Positions 17,554-26,687 are shown, counted from the first letter of the stretch. The stretch: DNA of 32,221 nt from Lachnospiraceae bacterium (GCA_017427685.1 JAFRSH010000012.1:1-32221); one strand, 5' to 3'. The notes: a model not told the origin generated them from the letters alone. Translations and numbers: made by a program.

Positions 17554-17765
17554 GATCCTTTCCTCTTCAAATCCCGAAGGGAATGAACAGGTTTCTCTAC
17601 ACACATGCCACTTGTATAACGATCGCAAAATATAACAATATACTGTTACAATTTTAACATAGGGGGGATTTCTTTTCAATCAAATCTTGGGTGAACACTC
17701 GGATAACATAAGGCTTTGCGCCGTTTTTACTAAACACATTTTCGATAAAAATATACATACACCTA

Positions 17766-17794
17766 TTGACAAAGAAAGGGATCGCGTGTATATT
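17766..17794 (+). promoter_or_regulatory. Sigma-A promoter of argG
   Basis: -35 TTGACA (17766-17771, perfect consensus), 17-nt spacer, -10 TATATT (17789-17794). The leader is about 48 nt. Likely repressor sites overlap and follow the -10. Confidence 0.8.
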
Positions 17795-17831
17795 TATGAG
17801 GAATTCGAGAGAATAATGCATAAATATACAT
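17787..17831 (+). promoter_or_regulatory. Candidate ArgR (ARG-box-like) operator sites at argG
   Basis: TGTATATTTATGAG (17787-17800) overlaps the -10 box. ATGCATAAATATACAT (17816-17831), an imperfect palindrome, lies just before the ribosome-binding site. Both resemble the AT-rich arginine repressor box TGAAT-N4-ATTCA. A weaker third match lies upstream at about 17745-17758. Repression by arginine is the expected logic for argG; binding is inferred. Confidence 0.45.
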
Positions 17832-17848
17832 CACAGGAGGGAATATAC

Positions 17849-19075
17849 ATGAAAGAAAAGGTTATTCTTGCATACTCCGGCGGACTTGACACCACAGCTA
17901 TCATCCCGTGGCTCAAGGAAAACTACGACTACGAAGTTATCTGCTGCTGTATCGACGTAGGACAGGAAAGCGAGCTTGACGGACTTGAGGAGCGTGCAAA
18001 GCTCTCGGGTGCCGAGAAGCTTTACATCGAGCACCTTACAGAGGAGTTCGTTGACGATTACATCGTTCCCTGCGTTAAGGCAAGTGCTGTTTACGAGCAC
18101 AAGTACCTTCTCGGAACATCGATGGCTCGTCCCCTTATCGCAAAGAAGCTCGTTGAGATCGCACGTAAGGAAGGCGCTGTTGCGATCTGCCACGGTGCAA
18201 CCGGTAAAGGAAACGATCAGGTTCGTTTCGAGCTCGGTATCAAGGCTCTTGCTCCCGACCTCAAGATCATCGCTCCCTGGAGATGCAACGAGACATGGGG
18301 CATGTCATCACGTGAAGAAGAGATCGAGTACTGCAAGAAGCACGGTATCGATCTTCCTTTCTCGGCAGACAACAGCTACAGCCGTGACCGTAACCTCTGG
18401 CACATCAGCCACGAGGGTCTCGAGCTCGAGGATCCCGCTAACGCACCCAACTACGATCACCTTCTTGTACTCGGCGTAACACCCGAGAAAGCACCCGATC
18501 AGGGCGAGAAGGTTACCATCTCCTTCGAGAAGGGCGCACCCGTTGCACTTAACGGTGAGAAGATGAGCGCTACCGAGATCATCAAGAAGCTCAACAAGCT
18601 CGGCGGCAAGCACGGTGTCGGCATCGTTGATATCGTTGAGAACCGTGTTGTAGGCATGAAATCACGTGGCGTTTATGAGACACCCGGCGGAACTATCCTC
18701 ATGGAGGCACATGACCAGCTTGAGGAGCTCATCCTTGACCGCGCTACTATGACAGTTAAGAAAGAGATCGGCAACAAGTTTGCTGATGTCGTATACGAAG
18801 GCAAGTGGTTCACACCTCTTCGCGAGGCACTTCAGGCATTCGTTGAGAGCACACAGCAGTATGTGACCGGTGACGCTTCCGTTCTCCTTTACAAGGGCAA
18901 CATCATCAAGCAGGGCACCACATCACCTTACTCGCTCTACAACGAGAGCATCGCATCGTTCACAACAGGCGATCTCTACGATCACCACGATGCGGAAGGC
19001 TTCATCAACCTCTTCGGTCTTTCACTCAAGGTTAGGGCCATGAAGATGGCTTCTCTCGAGAAGGACAAGAAATGA
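17849..19075 (+). CDS. argG: Argininosuccinate synthase
   Basis: 408 residues, normal length. It joins citrulline and aspartate using ATP to give argininosuccinate, the penultimate step of arginine synthesis. The N-terminal P-loop-like motif AYSGGLDTT (8-16), [23 protein letters not shown] and APWR are characteristic. The start is an ATG 8 nt after AGGAGG; the frame is open further upstream but runs through the promoter. No argH follows, and the gene ends at a strong terminator, so it is a single-gene transcript. Confidence 0.97.
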   Translation: MKEKVILAYSGGLDTTAIIPWLKENYDYEVICCCIDVGQESELDGLEERAKLSGAEKLYIEHLTEEFVDDYIVPCVKASAVYEHKYLLGTSMARPLIAKKLVEIARKEGAVAICHGATGKGNDQVRFELGIKALAPDLKIIAPWRCNETWGMSSREEEIEYCKKHGIDLPFSADNSYSRDRNLWHISHEGLELEDPANAPNYDHLLVLGVTPEKAPDQGEKVTISFEKGAPVALNGEKMSATEIIKKLNKLGGKHGVGIVDIVENRVVGMKSRGVYETPGGTILMEAHDQLEELILDRATMTVKKEIGNKFADVVYEGKWFTPLREALQAFVESTQQYVTGDASVLLYKGNIIKQGTTSPYSLYNESIASFTTGDLYDHHDAEGFINLFGLSLKVRAMKMASLEKDKK

Positions 19076-19108
19076 GATCTTTAATCCCTTAAACCGGGAT
19101 CATAACAC

Positions 19109-19139
19109 GGGGCAGATACTCAATATCTGCCCCATTTTT
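19109..19139 (+). terminator. Rho-independent terminator of argG
   Basis: A perfect 10-bp stem (GGGGCAGATA 19109-19118 / TATCTGCCCC 19124-19133), 5-nt loop and ATTTTT tail, starting 33 nt after the argG stop. Confidence 0.93.
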
Positions 19140-19145
19140 AATCTA

Positions 19146-19191
19146 TTCTTAATCTTCTTTTAAAGACCCTTTCATTTTCGTGTGTTACCAT
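19146..19191 (+). promoter_or_regulatory. Possible activator direct repeats and promoter of the PspC gene
   Basis: Two TTAA-centred half-sites (19149-19152 and 19160-19163) are spaced 11 bp apart, the pattern bound by OmpR/PhoP-type regulators. A -10-like TACCAT (19186-19191) lies downstream with no consensus -35, as expected for an activator-dependent promoter. Speculative. Confidence 0.3.
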
Positions 19192-19257
19192 GATCCTGTC
19201 ATCAGGGAAGACCCGAAATGACAAGCGGATAAAATAATACGAAAAGAGGATAAAGAT

Positions 19258-19470
19258 ATGAATAACAACGGATACTCAGATCAGGGAAACGGTTATGGCA
19301 GGACATTATGCAAGTCAAGAAGCGACAAGAAGCTGTTCGGCGTATGCGGTGGTATCGCTGAGTACTTCAGTATCGATCCCACTCTTGTTCGCATCATAAC
19401 AGTTCTTCTCGTAGCTGTGGGCGGAATGAGCCTTTGGGTTTACATCATCGCAGCACTGCTTATGAAATAA
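19258..19470 (+). CDS. PspC-domain mini membrane protein
   Basis: 70 residues. After a 15-residue Asn/Gly-rich start it shows the PspC core: LCKSRSDKKLFGVCGGIAEYFSIDP followed in the same order by VRIITVLL and a hydrophobic segment (LLVAVGGMSLWVYIIAALL). The GVCGGIAEYF motif is diagnostic. PspC domains take part in sensing envelope stress; stand-alone versions like this are common in Firmicutes and their role is unclear. AGAGG is 8 nt before the ATG. The gene converges on the fucosidase gene with only 4 nt between the stops and no visible terminator. Confidence 0.92.
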   Translation: MNNNGYSDQGNGYGRTLCKSRSDKKLFGVCGGIAEYFSIDPTLVRIITVLLVAVGGMSLWVYIIAALLMK

Positions 19471-19474
19471 AGCT

Positions 19475-21955
19475 TTAGGTCAGTTCGAAAGGAACATTTG
19501 CCCTCATCTCCAAAATATGCAACTCGCCGTGCGCTCTTACCCCGTAGCTTCCGTCGAAGTCGGGTGTCAGGAGCGCACGCGTCATTCTGCGGTCCTTCCA
19601 CTCGATATCAACAGTGACCCCGCCTTTGGCACGCAGTCCGCTAACGCTGCCGTTCTCCCACTCGTCGGGAAGTGCGGGGAGCAGGATGATCTCGCCGTTC
19701 GTACACTGCAGGAGTGCTTCGGCGATCGCAGCCGTCCCTCCGAAATTGCCGTCGATCTGGAAAGGCGGATGATTGTCGAGCATGTTAGGGTTGGTCGAAT
19801 CACCGAGCAGATGCACGAGGCTGTCGTAAACCTTCGCGGAATCATAAAGACGCGCCCACATATTCGTTATCCAAGCTCTGCTCCAACCGGTGTGACCGCC
19901 GCCGTGGGAGAGCCTTCGTTCAAGCGTCGCACGGGCCGCCTTCGCAAGCTCGGGAGTGCCGTTCGGAGTGATAAGGTCCCCGGGATGAAGCGCGAAAAGA
20001 TGCGAGATGTGCCTGTGGCCGATCTCGACTTCGTCGTAGTCCTCAGCCCATTCCTTGACGGTTCCGTACTTGCCGATCTCGGGCTTCGGAAGTCTGGCCG
20101 AGAGTTCCCCGAGTTCCCGGGCAAAATCCGCATCGACACCGAGTATCTCGGTGCATCTGATCGCACGGTCAAAAAGCAGCGCTATCATCTGCGAATCCAT
20201 GGAAGGGCCGACGCACAGACATCCCGTGTAACCCTTGTCGGTCCTGTAGGTATTCTCGGGTGAAACGGAAGGACACGTCACAAGCCTGCCCTTTGAGTCC
20301 TCGATCAGGAACTCCGTAAAAAACTCTGCCGCACCCTTGATAAGGTTGTATTTCTCACTCAGGAATCTGATGTCCTTCGTGTACTCGTAATGCTCAAAAA
20401 CATGGAGTGCAAGCCACGCTCCGCCCATCGGCCAGATCGTCGAGGGCATCCACCTGTCCTGAGGCGCCGTGTCTCCCCAGATGTCGGTGTTGTGATGGCA
20501 GACGTAGCCCTTTCCGACTCCGTACATCTCCTTCGCAGTGACTTGTCCGTTCTGTGCCACTCTCTCAAGCAGGTCGAAAAGCGGCTCATGACACTCAGAA
20601 AGGTTGCAGACCTCTGCGGGCCAGTAGTTCATCTCCGCGTTAATGTTGACAGTAAACCTGCTTCCCCATGCGGGTTGCATGTCCTTGTTCCAGATCCCCT
20701 GAAGGTTAAGGGGCTGCGTCCCGGGACGGCTTCCCGAGATCATCAGGTAACGCCCGAAGTTAAAGTACAGCTCGATGAGCTTGTTGTCTCGTTCCCTTAT
20801 CCTTTTAATTCGCTCGTTCGTAGGGAGCTCTGATGCACCCTCGCTGTTATCATCAAGCTCAAGCTTCACGCGGTTGTAATAACGCTTATAGTCAGCGACA
20901 TGAGTCGCCTTAACGGTTTCGTAGTCCCTGAACATCACGGACTTTGCATCTCTCACCGCTCTTATGTCGTACGGTCCGTTCGTTGTTCCGGCTTCTGCGG
21001 ACACCTTATCGGCAAAGGTCCTTTCCCGTGCGTTTTTTTCACCTGTGGCTTTCTCTCCGGAGGTTTCCTGAGAAGTAGTGGTTTGATCCTTTGAGAGCAA
21101 ATTCTCGTAAAAACTCGTCCTGACCGTAAGCGCGAGCACGACCTCGTCGGCACCTTCGGCGACAAGCTTCTTGCCTACCGTTTTGACAGATCCGCCCTTA
21201 CATTTGCCCGATAAAACAGCGGCGAAAGCGATCCCGTTCCCGGAACCGCTGCCGCCGCTCATCATGATCATGTTTTCACCGCAGGGGCGATTGTTGTCGT
21301 AGTAGCCGTCTCTGCCGTCGATCTCAGCCCTAAGGAACACCTTCCCGGGCTCGGAAGCTTTGATTCTGACCACAAGTGCGTTGTCAGGTGCCGAGACAAA
21401 GTACTCCCTTGTGAAGAGAGTACCGTTCTCTTTGTATTCAACACGTGCTATGGCTTCGCCGATATCAAGGGTTCTTGTGTAGCCCGTGATCCCCTCTTTA
21501 CAGTTGCCCTTTTTATTCTTTTCAGAACCGGTTACCGACTCTTTATCATCACCATCCGCACTTTCGTTCCCGGATCTGTCCGAAACATCATTGTCTTCCG
21601 CAGAATACTTTCCAAAGAACTCGGGAATCTCATCCTCTCCGAATTCAACAGTAAGATCGCCGAGCGGCATGTAATGCCTGCTGCCCTCGGGTATACCCTG
21701 CATCTTTTTAAACACTGTGTTCTCGGCAGTGGGGATATCGCCTGCGAGCAGTGCCTTTCGAACTTCCTCAAGGCCCTCGCGAGCATCCGGATTGACACGG
21801 TAGCACGGTCCGCCCGACCAGATCGAGTCCTCGTTGAGCCCGATAAGGTCCTTCTTAACACCGCCGTAAACCATGCCGCCAATGCGGCCGTTGCCTATAG
21901 GCATTGCTTCATCAAAAGTCTTCGCCGGTTGGGTATACCTGAGCACATCGTTCAT
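19475..21955 (-). CDS. GH95 family alpha-L-fucosidase, cytoplasmic
   Basis: About 826 residues. Of two close ATGs, the one at 21955 is 8 nt after GAGG and the one at 21961 only 2 nt, so 21955 is preferred. GH95 hallmarks: [11 protein letters not shown] near the N-terminus, the LGDLTVEF beta-domain, [17 protein letters not shown] (the paired Asn that assist catalysis), [10 protein letters not shown] (likely the catalytic Glu), HTGWSRAW and [12 protein letters not shown]. The family includes alpha-1,2-L-fucosidases and some alpha-L-galactosidases. There is no signal peptide, so it works on imported oligosaccharides. Two low-complexity hydrophilic inserts (~117-160 and ~290-330) interrupt the N-terminal half. 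It is the third gene after a DegV protein and a membrane protein on the same strand. Confidence 0.92.
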   Translation of the reverse strand: MNDVLRYTQPAKTFDEAMPIGNGRIGGMVYGGVKKDLIGLNEDSIWSGGPCYRVNPDAREGLEEVRKALLAGDIPTAENTVFKKMQGIPEGSRHYMPLGDLTVEFGEDEIPEFFGKYSAEDNDVSDRSGNESADGDDKESVTGSEKNKKGNCKEGITGYTRTLDIGEAIARVEYKENGTLFTREYFVSAPDNALVVRIKASEPGKVFLRAEIDGRDGYYDNNRPCGENMIMMSGGSGSGNGIAFAAVLSGKCKGGSVKTVGKKLVAEGADEVVLALTVRTSFYENLLSKDQTTTSQETSGEKATGEKNARERTFADKVSAEAGTTNGPYDIRAVRDAKSVMFRDYETVKATHVADYKRYYNRVKLELDDNSEGASELPTNERIKRIRERDNKLIELYFNFGRYLMISGSRPGTQPLNLQGIWNKDMQPAWGSRFTVNINAEMNYWPAEVCNLSECHEPLFDLLERVAQNGQVTAKEMYGVGKGYVCHHNTDIWGDTAPQDRWMPSTIWPMGGAWLALHVFEHYEYTKDIRFLSEKYNLIKGAAEFFTEFLIEDSKGRLVTCPSVSPENTYRTDKGYTGCLCVGPSMDSQMIALLFDRAIRCTEILGVDADFARELGELSARLPKPEIGKYGTVKEWAEDYDEVEIGHRHISHLFALHPGDLITPNGTPELAKAARATLERRLSHGGGHTGWSRAWITNMWARLYDSAKVYDSLVHLLGDSTNPNMLDNHPPFQIDGNFGGTAAIAEALLQCTNGEIILLPALPDEWENGSVSGLRAKGGVTVDIEWKDRRMTRALLTPDFDGSYGVRAHGELHILEMRANVPFELT

Positions 21956-21985
21956 AAGCATTACCTCGTCAAGTGAAAAGGTGCC

Positions 21986-22828
21986 TTATTCTTTTCCGAG
22001 TCTTCGTCCGCCGATCCCAAAGAATGTCTTTATATCGGGATATACCGACTTACGGTCATAATCCTTAAAGAGCCTTGCTGCCACGTAAACGATCAGGAGT
22101 GCGAAGAACGCTGAGAACAGAACGACTGCCACTCCTCCGTTGACTACTTCTCCCGTAACGAGTGTGTTGGGGAGTATGTAGAGGAAATCAAGCACACACG
22201 CAAGTCCGATGAACTGAACACTCTTCTTCCTGACCGCGTAGAAACAGATCATCGAGAGTCCGACCTGGATCGCGATAAGGAGTAACAGGTTGATCGTATC
22301 AAGTATGATCCCGGAATGTGAGAGCTCCTGCATGCCCTTAACAAGCTCTCCGGCCTTGACCGCGTCCTCCTGTGACGCGATAAATGCATCGGGGCCCGCT
22401 TCGTTGATAAGCCCGGCCGCCATCGCGGGATAAAACGCTCCGTAGAAGGTACGTACGATCACGTCTACAAGCACAAAACCTGCTCCGAAGACCAGACCGT
22501 CATGACGCCTGTTGCTCTCTCTTACGATGTACTTGAACACGATGAACATGATCAGTTCATTGAAGATCAGCGTAATGGCACCCGACGCTGCGACATAGAG
22601 GACAGTGCTGTTCGCAAAAACACTTCGAAGCGCCTCTCCGTCGTAGAGCAGATACCCTCTCACGACAAGCTCGATCGGGTAAATGACCAGGTAGACAAAG
22701 AGCCCGGCCGCGAAGGGAGCAAAATTGCAGAGCCTCCTGAAACGGATTATCGCAAAAAACAGGAGCGGTGTGGTGGCGGCGATGATTATCTCAGCCACAA
22801 GCAAAATAACAATGGATGTGTCGATCAA
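21986..22828 (-). CDS. Multi-pass membrane protein, YhfC-like
   Basis: 280 residues with about seven or eight hydrophobic segments and a basic cytoplasmic tail. Translation probably begins at TTG (22828-22826), with GAGG 8 nt upstream. The order of segments, with an internal GAITLIFNELIMFIVFKY followed by DGLVFGAGFVLVDV, recalls YhfC putative intramembrane metalloproteases. Where that family typically has a Glu-Glu motif and then a His-Gly-Gly motif, this protein has Phe-Asn-Glu and Gly-Phe-Val, so the metal site would be lost. The family assignment rests on pattern and topology only. It sits between the degV and fucosidase genes (72-nt and 30-nt gaps) and probably shares their transcript. 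Confidence 0.6.
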   Translation of the reverse strand: MIDTSIVILLVAEIIIAATTPLLFFAIIRFRRLCNFAPFAAGLFVYLVIYPIELVVRGYLLYDGEALRSVFANSTVLYVAASGAITLIFNELIMFIVFKYIVRESNRRHDGLVFGAGFVLVDVIVRTFYGAFYPAMAAGLINEAGPDAFIASQEDAVKAGELVKGMQELSHSGIILDTINLLLLIAIQVGLSMICFYAVRKKSVQFIGLACVLDFLYILPNTLVTGEVVNGGVAVVLFSAFFALLIVYVAARLFKDYDRKSVYPDIKTFFGIGGRRLGKE

Positions 22829-22900
22829 AATAAAAACCTCTCTAGTACTGATGTAAGTACTCAGCCGGACTCAACGGTCAGCGGCATTTCGTACGAACCA

Positions 22901-23785
22901 TCAGATATCCTTAAAATTCTCTCCGCAGAAAAGTACCGCGCACATGCCGCTTCCGACATGCGAGCCGATAACGGGTCCGATGTCCGCGATCTCGACATCC
23001 TTAGCGAGACCCTTCTCAAGGATGTCTGCCTTAAGCTTCTCGGCTGCCTCCATGTTGTTGGCATGACCGACCATGATAAGGTCGTTCTGATCCTTGAAGC
23101 CGTCCTCCTCGATCCTCTCGATAAGGTAGCTCATGGCCTTCTTCTTGCCGCGAACCTTAGCGGCAACCCTGAGCTCACCCTCTCTGTTGGTGGTGATGAT
23201 GGGGCAGATATTGAGCGCCGATCCGACGATGGCCGAAACAGCGCTGATACGTCCGCCCTTACGGAGCTGGTCAAGATTGTCGACCATGAACCAGTGGCAG
23301 ATCGAATACTGTGTCTCTTCAATGTATTTAACCACTTCGTCGAAGCTCAGGTTCTCCTCGGCAGCCTTCTTGGCAGCCTTAACAAAGATGTAGCCCTCTC
23401 CGACGGATGCGCAGATAGCGTTGATGCACTTGATCCTGCGCCCGGGGTATTTCTCCATAAGATCTTCGGCTGCGATCGTGGACGAATTGTATGTTCCGCT
23501 CAGCCCCGAAGAAAGTCCGTAATAGATAATGTCTTTTCCTTCTTTGAGGATCTCCTCAAAGACCTTTGTAAATTCAGCGGGTGTGATCTGCGAAGACTTC
23601 GTCTCGAGGCCCGCTACCTGCCCCTCGTAAAACTCCTTCATGCTAAGTTCATGATTGTCAGGGTACTGATGATATTCCTTATCCCCAAGGAAAAATGTCA
23701 TAGGAACAACTCTGATACCATACTTGTCAACGTTAGCCTGAGAAATCTCAGCAGTAACGTCGGACACCAAACAAAAATCGGACAT
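22901..23785 (-). CDS. DegV family fatty-acid-binding protein (FakB type)
   Basis: 294 residues from the ATG with GAGGAG 6 nt upstream; the in-frame ATG further upstream has no such signal. The order of motifs is that of DegV: LVSDVTAEIS at the N-terminus, TKSSQITPAEF (ligand-binding Ser/Thr loop), SSGLSGTYNSS, the mid-domain LDQLRKGGRIS, and C-terminal IGSHVGSGMCAVLF. Family members bind one fatty acid and present its carboxylate to the kinase FakA. The fakA gene lies about 5 kb to the right with a second DegV protein, so this may be an alternative carrier with different acyl preference. A dyad lies upstream. Its operon partners (membrane protein, fucosidase) do not suggest a shared pathway. 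Confidence 0.92.
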   Translation of the reverse strand: MSDFCLVSDVTAEISQANVDKYGIRVVPMTFFLGDKEYHQYPDNHELSMKEFYEGQVAGLETKSSQITPAEFTKVFEEILKEGKDIIYYGLSSGLSGTYNSSTIAAEDLMEKYPGRRIKCINAICASVGEGYIFVKAAKKAAEENLSFDEVVKYIEETQYSICHWFMVDNLDQLRKGGRISAVSAIVGSALNICPIITTNREGELRVAAKVRGKKKAMSYLIERIEEDGFKDQNDLIMVGHANNMEAAEKLKADILEKGLAKDVEIADIGPVIGSHVGSGMCAVLFCGENFKDI

Positions 23786-23825
23786 TGCTCTCTCCTCTTG
23801 ATTACGATATTTTAAACCTTTACTT

Positions 23826-23849
23826 GTGGTACACAATACTATGTATCAC
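23826..23849. promoter_or_regulatory. Imperfect dyad upstream of degV, candidate operator
   Basis: Arms GTGGTACA (23826-23833) and TGTATCAC (23842-23849) match at 7 of 8 positions around an 8-bp AT-rich spacer. It lies about 40-65 nt before the degV start, in an AT-rich divergent intergenic region of 193 nt. The size and symmetry fit a dimeric repressor site; the regulator is unknown. Confidence 0.35.
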
Positions 23850-23978
23850 GTTATAAAAAACGATTAACATTGTTATTGTGTTTTAGCGGTATCAGTATAA
23901 CATATTTTTCAAAAATGATATATAATATTTTTTAATAATTGTCGAAAAATAAATATATGTTAAGAGGAGGTCTTCCGC

Positions 23979-25874
23979 ATGGGAATCACAATGAATGATT
24001 ACCGCGAAGCAGGTGTACATACCGCTTCGGAAACACAAGGTCGTTCGCAGTCCGCAACCGCGGGCTCTTCCGTGCGCGCTTCCGGTGAGACACCGTCCGC
24101 ACCGTCCTCCCCTTCGACTGCCGCACCGATTCCGGTTCCCGGCCCCGTCATCACTCAGGCTCTTACAGATGCCGGACTCACAGACAACGCCCGGAACAGG
24201 CAGATCGTTTCTTCACTTATCGCACAGGAGCTCCCCATCGACGCCGAGACCCTGAAGTCCGTCGCCAGAGCTCTCTCTTCCTATCCGGGTGAGTCGCCTG
24301 ACGCCGTGATCCTCCTCAGATCCGCAGGTGTCGAGATCACGCCCGCTTCGCTTGAGGATGCAAACGCTTTCCTCGCCGCGCGTGACATGCTCCTCGACTC
24401 TCTCGGCGAGATCAGCTCATACATAGAAGACGCCGGTATTCTTTCGGAAGCTGACTCTTATGCTACCCCCTCGGATCACCCGGCTACAACTCAGGTTTCC
24501 GCAGGGTCTGCAAGCAGCCTGCCTTCGGGTACGGAAAGTACCTCTTTGCCCAATGCAGGTGTCGCTGCGGAAGCTCCCGCAGAGGGACAGCTCCCCTCAA
24601 GCGGTCCGCTTGCATCCGCGCAGACAACCGCGCCCGCACCCGCTCAAAGTGCCGGAGCCGCAACAGGTCAGCCTGAGTCCACAGCGTCCCCTCAGGCCGA
24701 AACAGTACAGGCCGCTCCCGTGACAACCGGACAAGCTCAGATACCCGGAACCGTTCAGGGTTCCGTTGATACATCCGCGCAGTCCTCAACCACCGTTCTC
24801 ACGCAGACCACCGGTGGGACACCCGCGCAACCTTCATCTACTGCTGCAGGCAGTGAAACAGGCAACGTGCCCTCAAGCACAGGTAACCCTCAGACCTTAA
24901 CAGATCCGAACGGTCAGGTTCCGTCCGGCAGCTCCGCGCAGACCACCACCGCGCAGGTTACGTCCGGCGGTTTCATACAGGCCTCAACAAGTCAGACAAC
25001 GGAGTCCGGTTCCGCACAGGCCGTGGCAAGTCAGACAACAGCCCCCGCTTCAAACGCTCCCGCTTCTTCCGGCGTTACCGCACAGACCCGAGCCACAGTT
25101 ACGGCTGGTCAGCAGACTCCGATCAACACGGTTCAGAACCCTGCCGGCACACCCGGTCAGACCGCGCCCGCGGAGAACTCTCAGATCACAAGCGATCAGG
25201 CCTCCGCTATGAGCACATCACAGACCGCGGCCGAACATACTGCCTTCAGACCCCTCTCCGAGGTTTCCTTTAAGGAGCTTGTCTCCGTGCTGTCGGAGAA
25301 ACCGGGTCTTGAGCCTTCCGATATCTCTTCCGAAGGCATCAAGCGTTTCATTGAATCGGCTGTTACCTACCTCGAAAACGCACGTGAGGTTTCACACAGA
25401 CGCGGTGACGAGGCGATGGCTGCCAAAGTCGACAAAGCGATGAACTCCATGCGCACCATGCTGAAGCTCAACGACATGTATGCCTACGCCGAGGTTCCCA
25501 TCAAGAACGAGGACGAAGAGAGGAAAGCTCATCTTCGCTTCTTCGCGAACAAGAAGCCCCGCATCAGGAAAGACGAGGGCTCAAGTGCCGTGCTTCATCT
25601 CAACATGCCCTCTCTCAAGGAGCTCGATATCAAGATGGTCCTCAAGGGCAATTCCCTCAGGGTCGACTTTTTCTCTTCGAAGGATGCTTCTTCACTCCTC
25701 GAAGCCGAAAGCGGGTCTCTTTCCGAGAGACTTGCCGCGATCGGTGTCGATCCCACCATGGATTTTCACGAGCGCGCCAAAGATATGCCCGAAATCAATT
25801 CCATTCTACAGCCGACGTCTCAAGATCAGACGGTTCCTCTTCAGGGGATCAGAGGTTTTGACACCCGCGCTTAA
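23979..25874 (+). CDS. FliK-like (flagellar hook-length control type) protein with a long disordered linker
   Basis: 631 residues; the ATG is 8 nt after GGAGG. Residues ~55-150 form a helical domain (LTDNARNRQIVSSLIAQELP, then SPDAVILLRSAGVEI). Residues ~150-420 are almost entirely Ser/Thr/Ala/Pro/Gln/Gly with no predicted structure. Residues ~425-600 are folded. Within them, VLHLNMPSLKELDIKMVLKG followed by LRVDFFSS and a Leu-rich helix resembles the FliK C-terminal domain pattern (L.L.P..L..v.v.l....g.l.v.f). FliK measures hook length and switches export specificity, and such proteins have a disordered ruler region. There is no signal peptide, as expected for a type III export substrate. 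No other flagellar structural gene is present, so the assignment is tentative. Confidence 0.5.
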   Translation: MGITMNDYREAGVHTASETQGRSQSATAGSSVRASGETPSAPSSPSTAAPIPVPGPVITQALTDAGLTDNARNRQIVSSLIAQELPIDAETLKSVARALSSYPGESPDAVILLRSAGVEITPASLEDANAFLAARDMLLDSLGEISSYIEDAGILSEADSYATPSDHPATTQVSAGSASSLPSGTESTSLPNAGVAAEAPAEGQLPSSGPLASAQTTAPAPAQSAGAATGQPESTASPQAETVQAAPVTTGQAQIPGTVQGSVDTSAQSSTTVLTQTTGGTPAQPSSTAAGSETGNVPSSTGNPQTLTDPNGQVPSGSSAQTTTAQVTSGGFIQASTSQTTESGSAQAVASQTTAPASNAPASSGVTAQTRATVTAGQQTPINTVQNPAGTPGQTAPAENSQITSDQASAMSTSQTAAEHTAFRPLSEVSFKELVSVLSEKPGLEPSDISSEGIKRFIESAVTYLENAREVSHRRGDEAMAAKVDKAMNSMRTMLKLNDMYAYAEVPIKNEDEERKAHLRFFANKKPRIRKDEGSSAVLHLNMPSLKELDIKMVLKGNSLRVDFFSSKDASSLLEAESGSLSERLAAIGVDPTMDFHERAKDMPEINSILQPTSQDQTVPLQGIRGFDTRA

Positions 25875-25902
25875 ATCACTTTACATATTTTTATTATTGC
25901 CC

Positions 25903-25931
25903 TTGTAATGCCGAAAACATTGTGATAGTAT
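25903..25931 (+). promoter_or_regulatory. Promoter of the DUF1461 membrane protein gene
   Basis: -35 TTGTAA (25903-25908), 17-nt spacer, -10 TAGTAT (25926-25931), about 37 nt before the predicted start. No terminator hairpin is visible between the FliK-like gene and this promoter. Confidence 0.5.
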
Positions 25932-25967
25932 AGTGTTACTGTTGTAGAATAGTTTTGTTGAAAAGAA

Positions 25968-26687
25968 ATGAGGGGCGTTTTGGGTAGACAATTCACTTTC
26001 AAATCAGGTGAACGTTTCAGATGGACTGACATTGTGATCGGGATCTGTTTTATGATCTCGTTGCTCGCTGTCGGTCTTTATATTGCTGTCAATTTCCGTC
26101 CCCTTTATTACCTTAATATCAGTTGGAACGATCTCCCCGCCGCCAGCGGGTACAACGCAGTCGTTATCAGAGAGAACTACGACGCTCTCATCGACTACTG
26201 CTGTCCGTTCTTCACCGGCGCGCTCGAATTCCCTTCGCTTCCTTCGTCGGCATCGGCGATCTCGCACTTTGCCGAAGTCAAGAACATCTTCAACATCATC
26301 TACGTTGCCGGAGTTGTCGGCCTGGTTGCTTCCGTGACGATGTTCATCATGAGACACCGCGAGGGTTCGTTCATTTATCTGAGAACATGTGCGATATGCG
26401 CAGCGGTACTTCCCGTGTTCGTTTCGCTCTTTTCACTCATCAGCTTCGATACACTGTTCCTTGTTTTCCACAAGCTGATGTTCAACAACGATGACTGGAT
26501 CTTCGATCCCAACACCGACCCGATCATAGACATGCTCCCCGAAAGCTACTTCGCGCAGTGCGCGATCCTCATAGCTCTCGTAATGCTTATAGGAGCGGGC
26601 GTTACGTATCTGTTCTACAGACGTCGTCTGAAGGCCTACAGAGCCGGTCAGACACTTTCGTCACCCAAGAAGAACTACATTTATTGA
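25968..26687 (+). CDS. TIGR01906/DUF1461 integral membrane protein
   Basis: 239 residues with four hydrophobic segments (~20-42, ~110-128, ~137-157, ~195-217). The diagnostic stretch FHKLMFNNDDWIFDPNTDP plus IIDMLPESYF (~167-195) and the ISHFAEVKNIF motif (~97-107) identify the family, which is widespread in Firmicutes and of unknown function. The ribosome-binding site is weak. The ATG at 25968 follows only GAAAAGAA, while an in-frame TTG at 25980 has AGGGG 4 nt upstream, so the protein could be four residues shorter. Confidence 0.88.
   Translation: MRGVLGRQFTFKSGERFRWTDIVIGICFMISLLAVGLYIAVNFRPLYYLNISWNDLPAASGYNAVVIRENYDALIDYCCPFFTGALEFPSLPSSASAISHFAEVKNIFNIIYVAGVVGLVASVTMFIMRHREGSFIYLRTCAICAAVLPVFVSLFSLISFDTLFLVFHKLMFNNDDWIFDPNTDPIIDMLPESYFAQCAILIALVMLIGAGVTYLFYRRRLKAYRAGQTLSSPKKNYIY

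Noticed and set aside
17517..17606. 30-codon N-terminal extension of the chemoreceptor
   Set aside because: No ribosome-binding site precedes the earlier ATG, whereas GAGGAG is ideally placed for the ATG at 17516.
17687..17848. Upstream in-frame extension of argG
   Set aside because: It overlaps the perfect TTGACA promoter. The conserved ArgG N-terminus begins right after the ATG at 17849.
24426..25238. Tandem DNA repeat array in the FliK-like gene
   Set aside because: Short motifs recur (for example CAAGTCAGACAAC twice), but there is no constant period. It is compositional bias rather than a repeat array.
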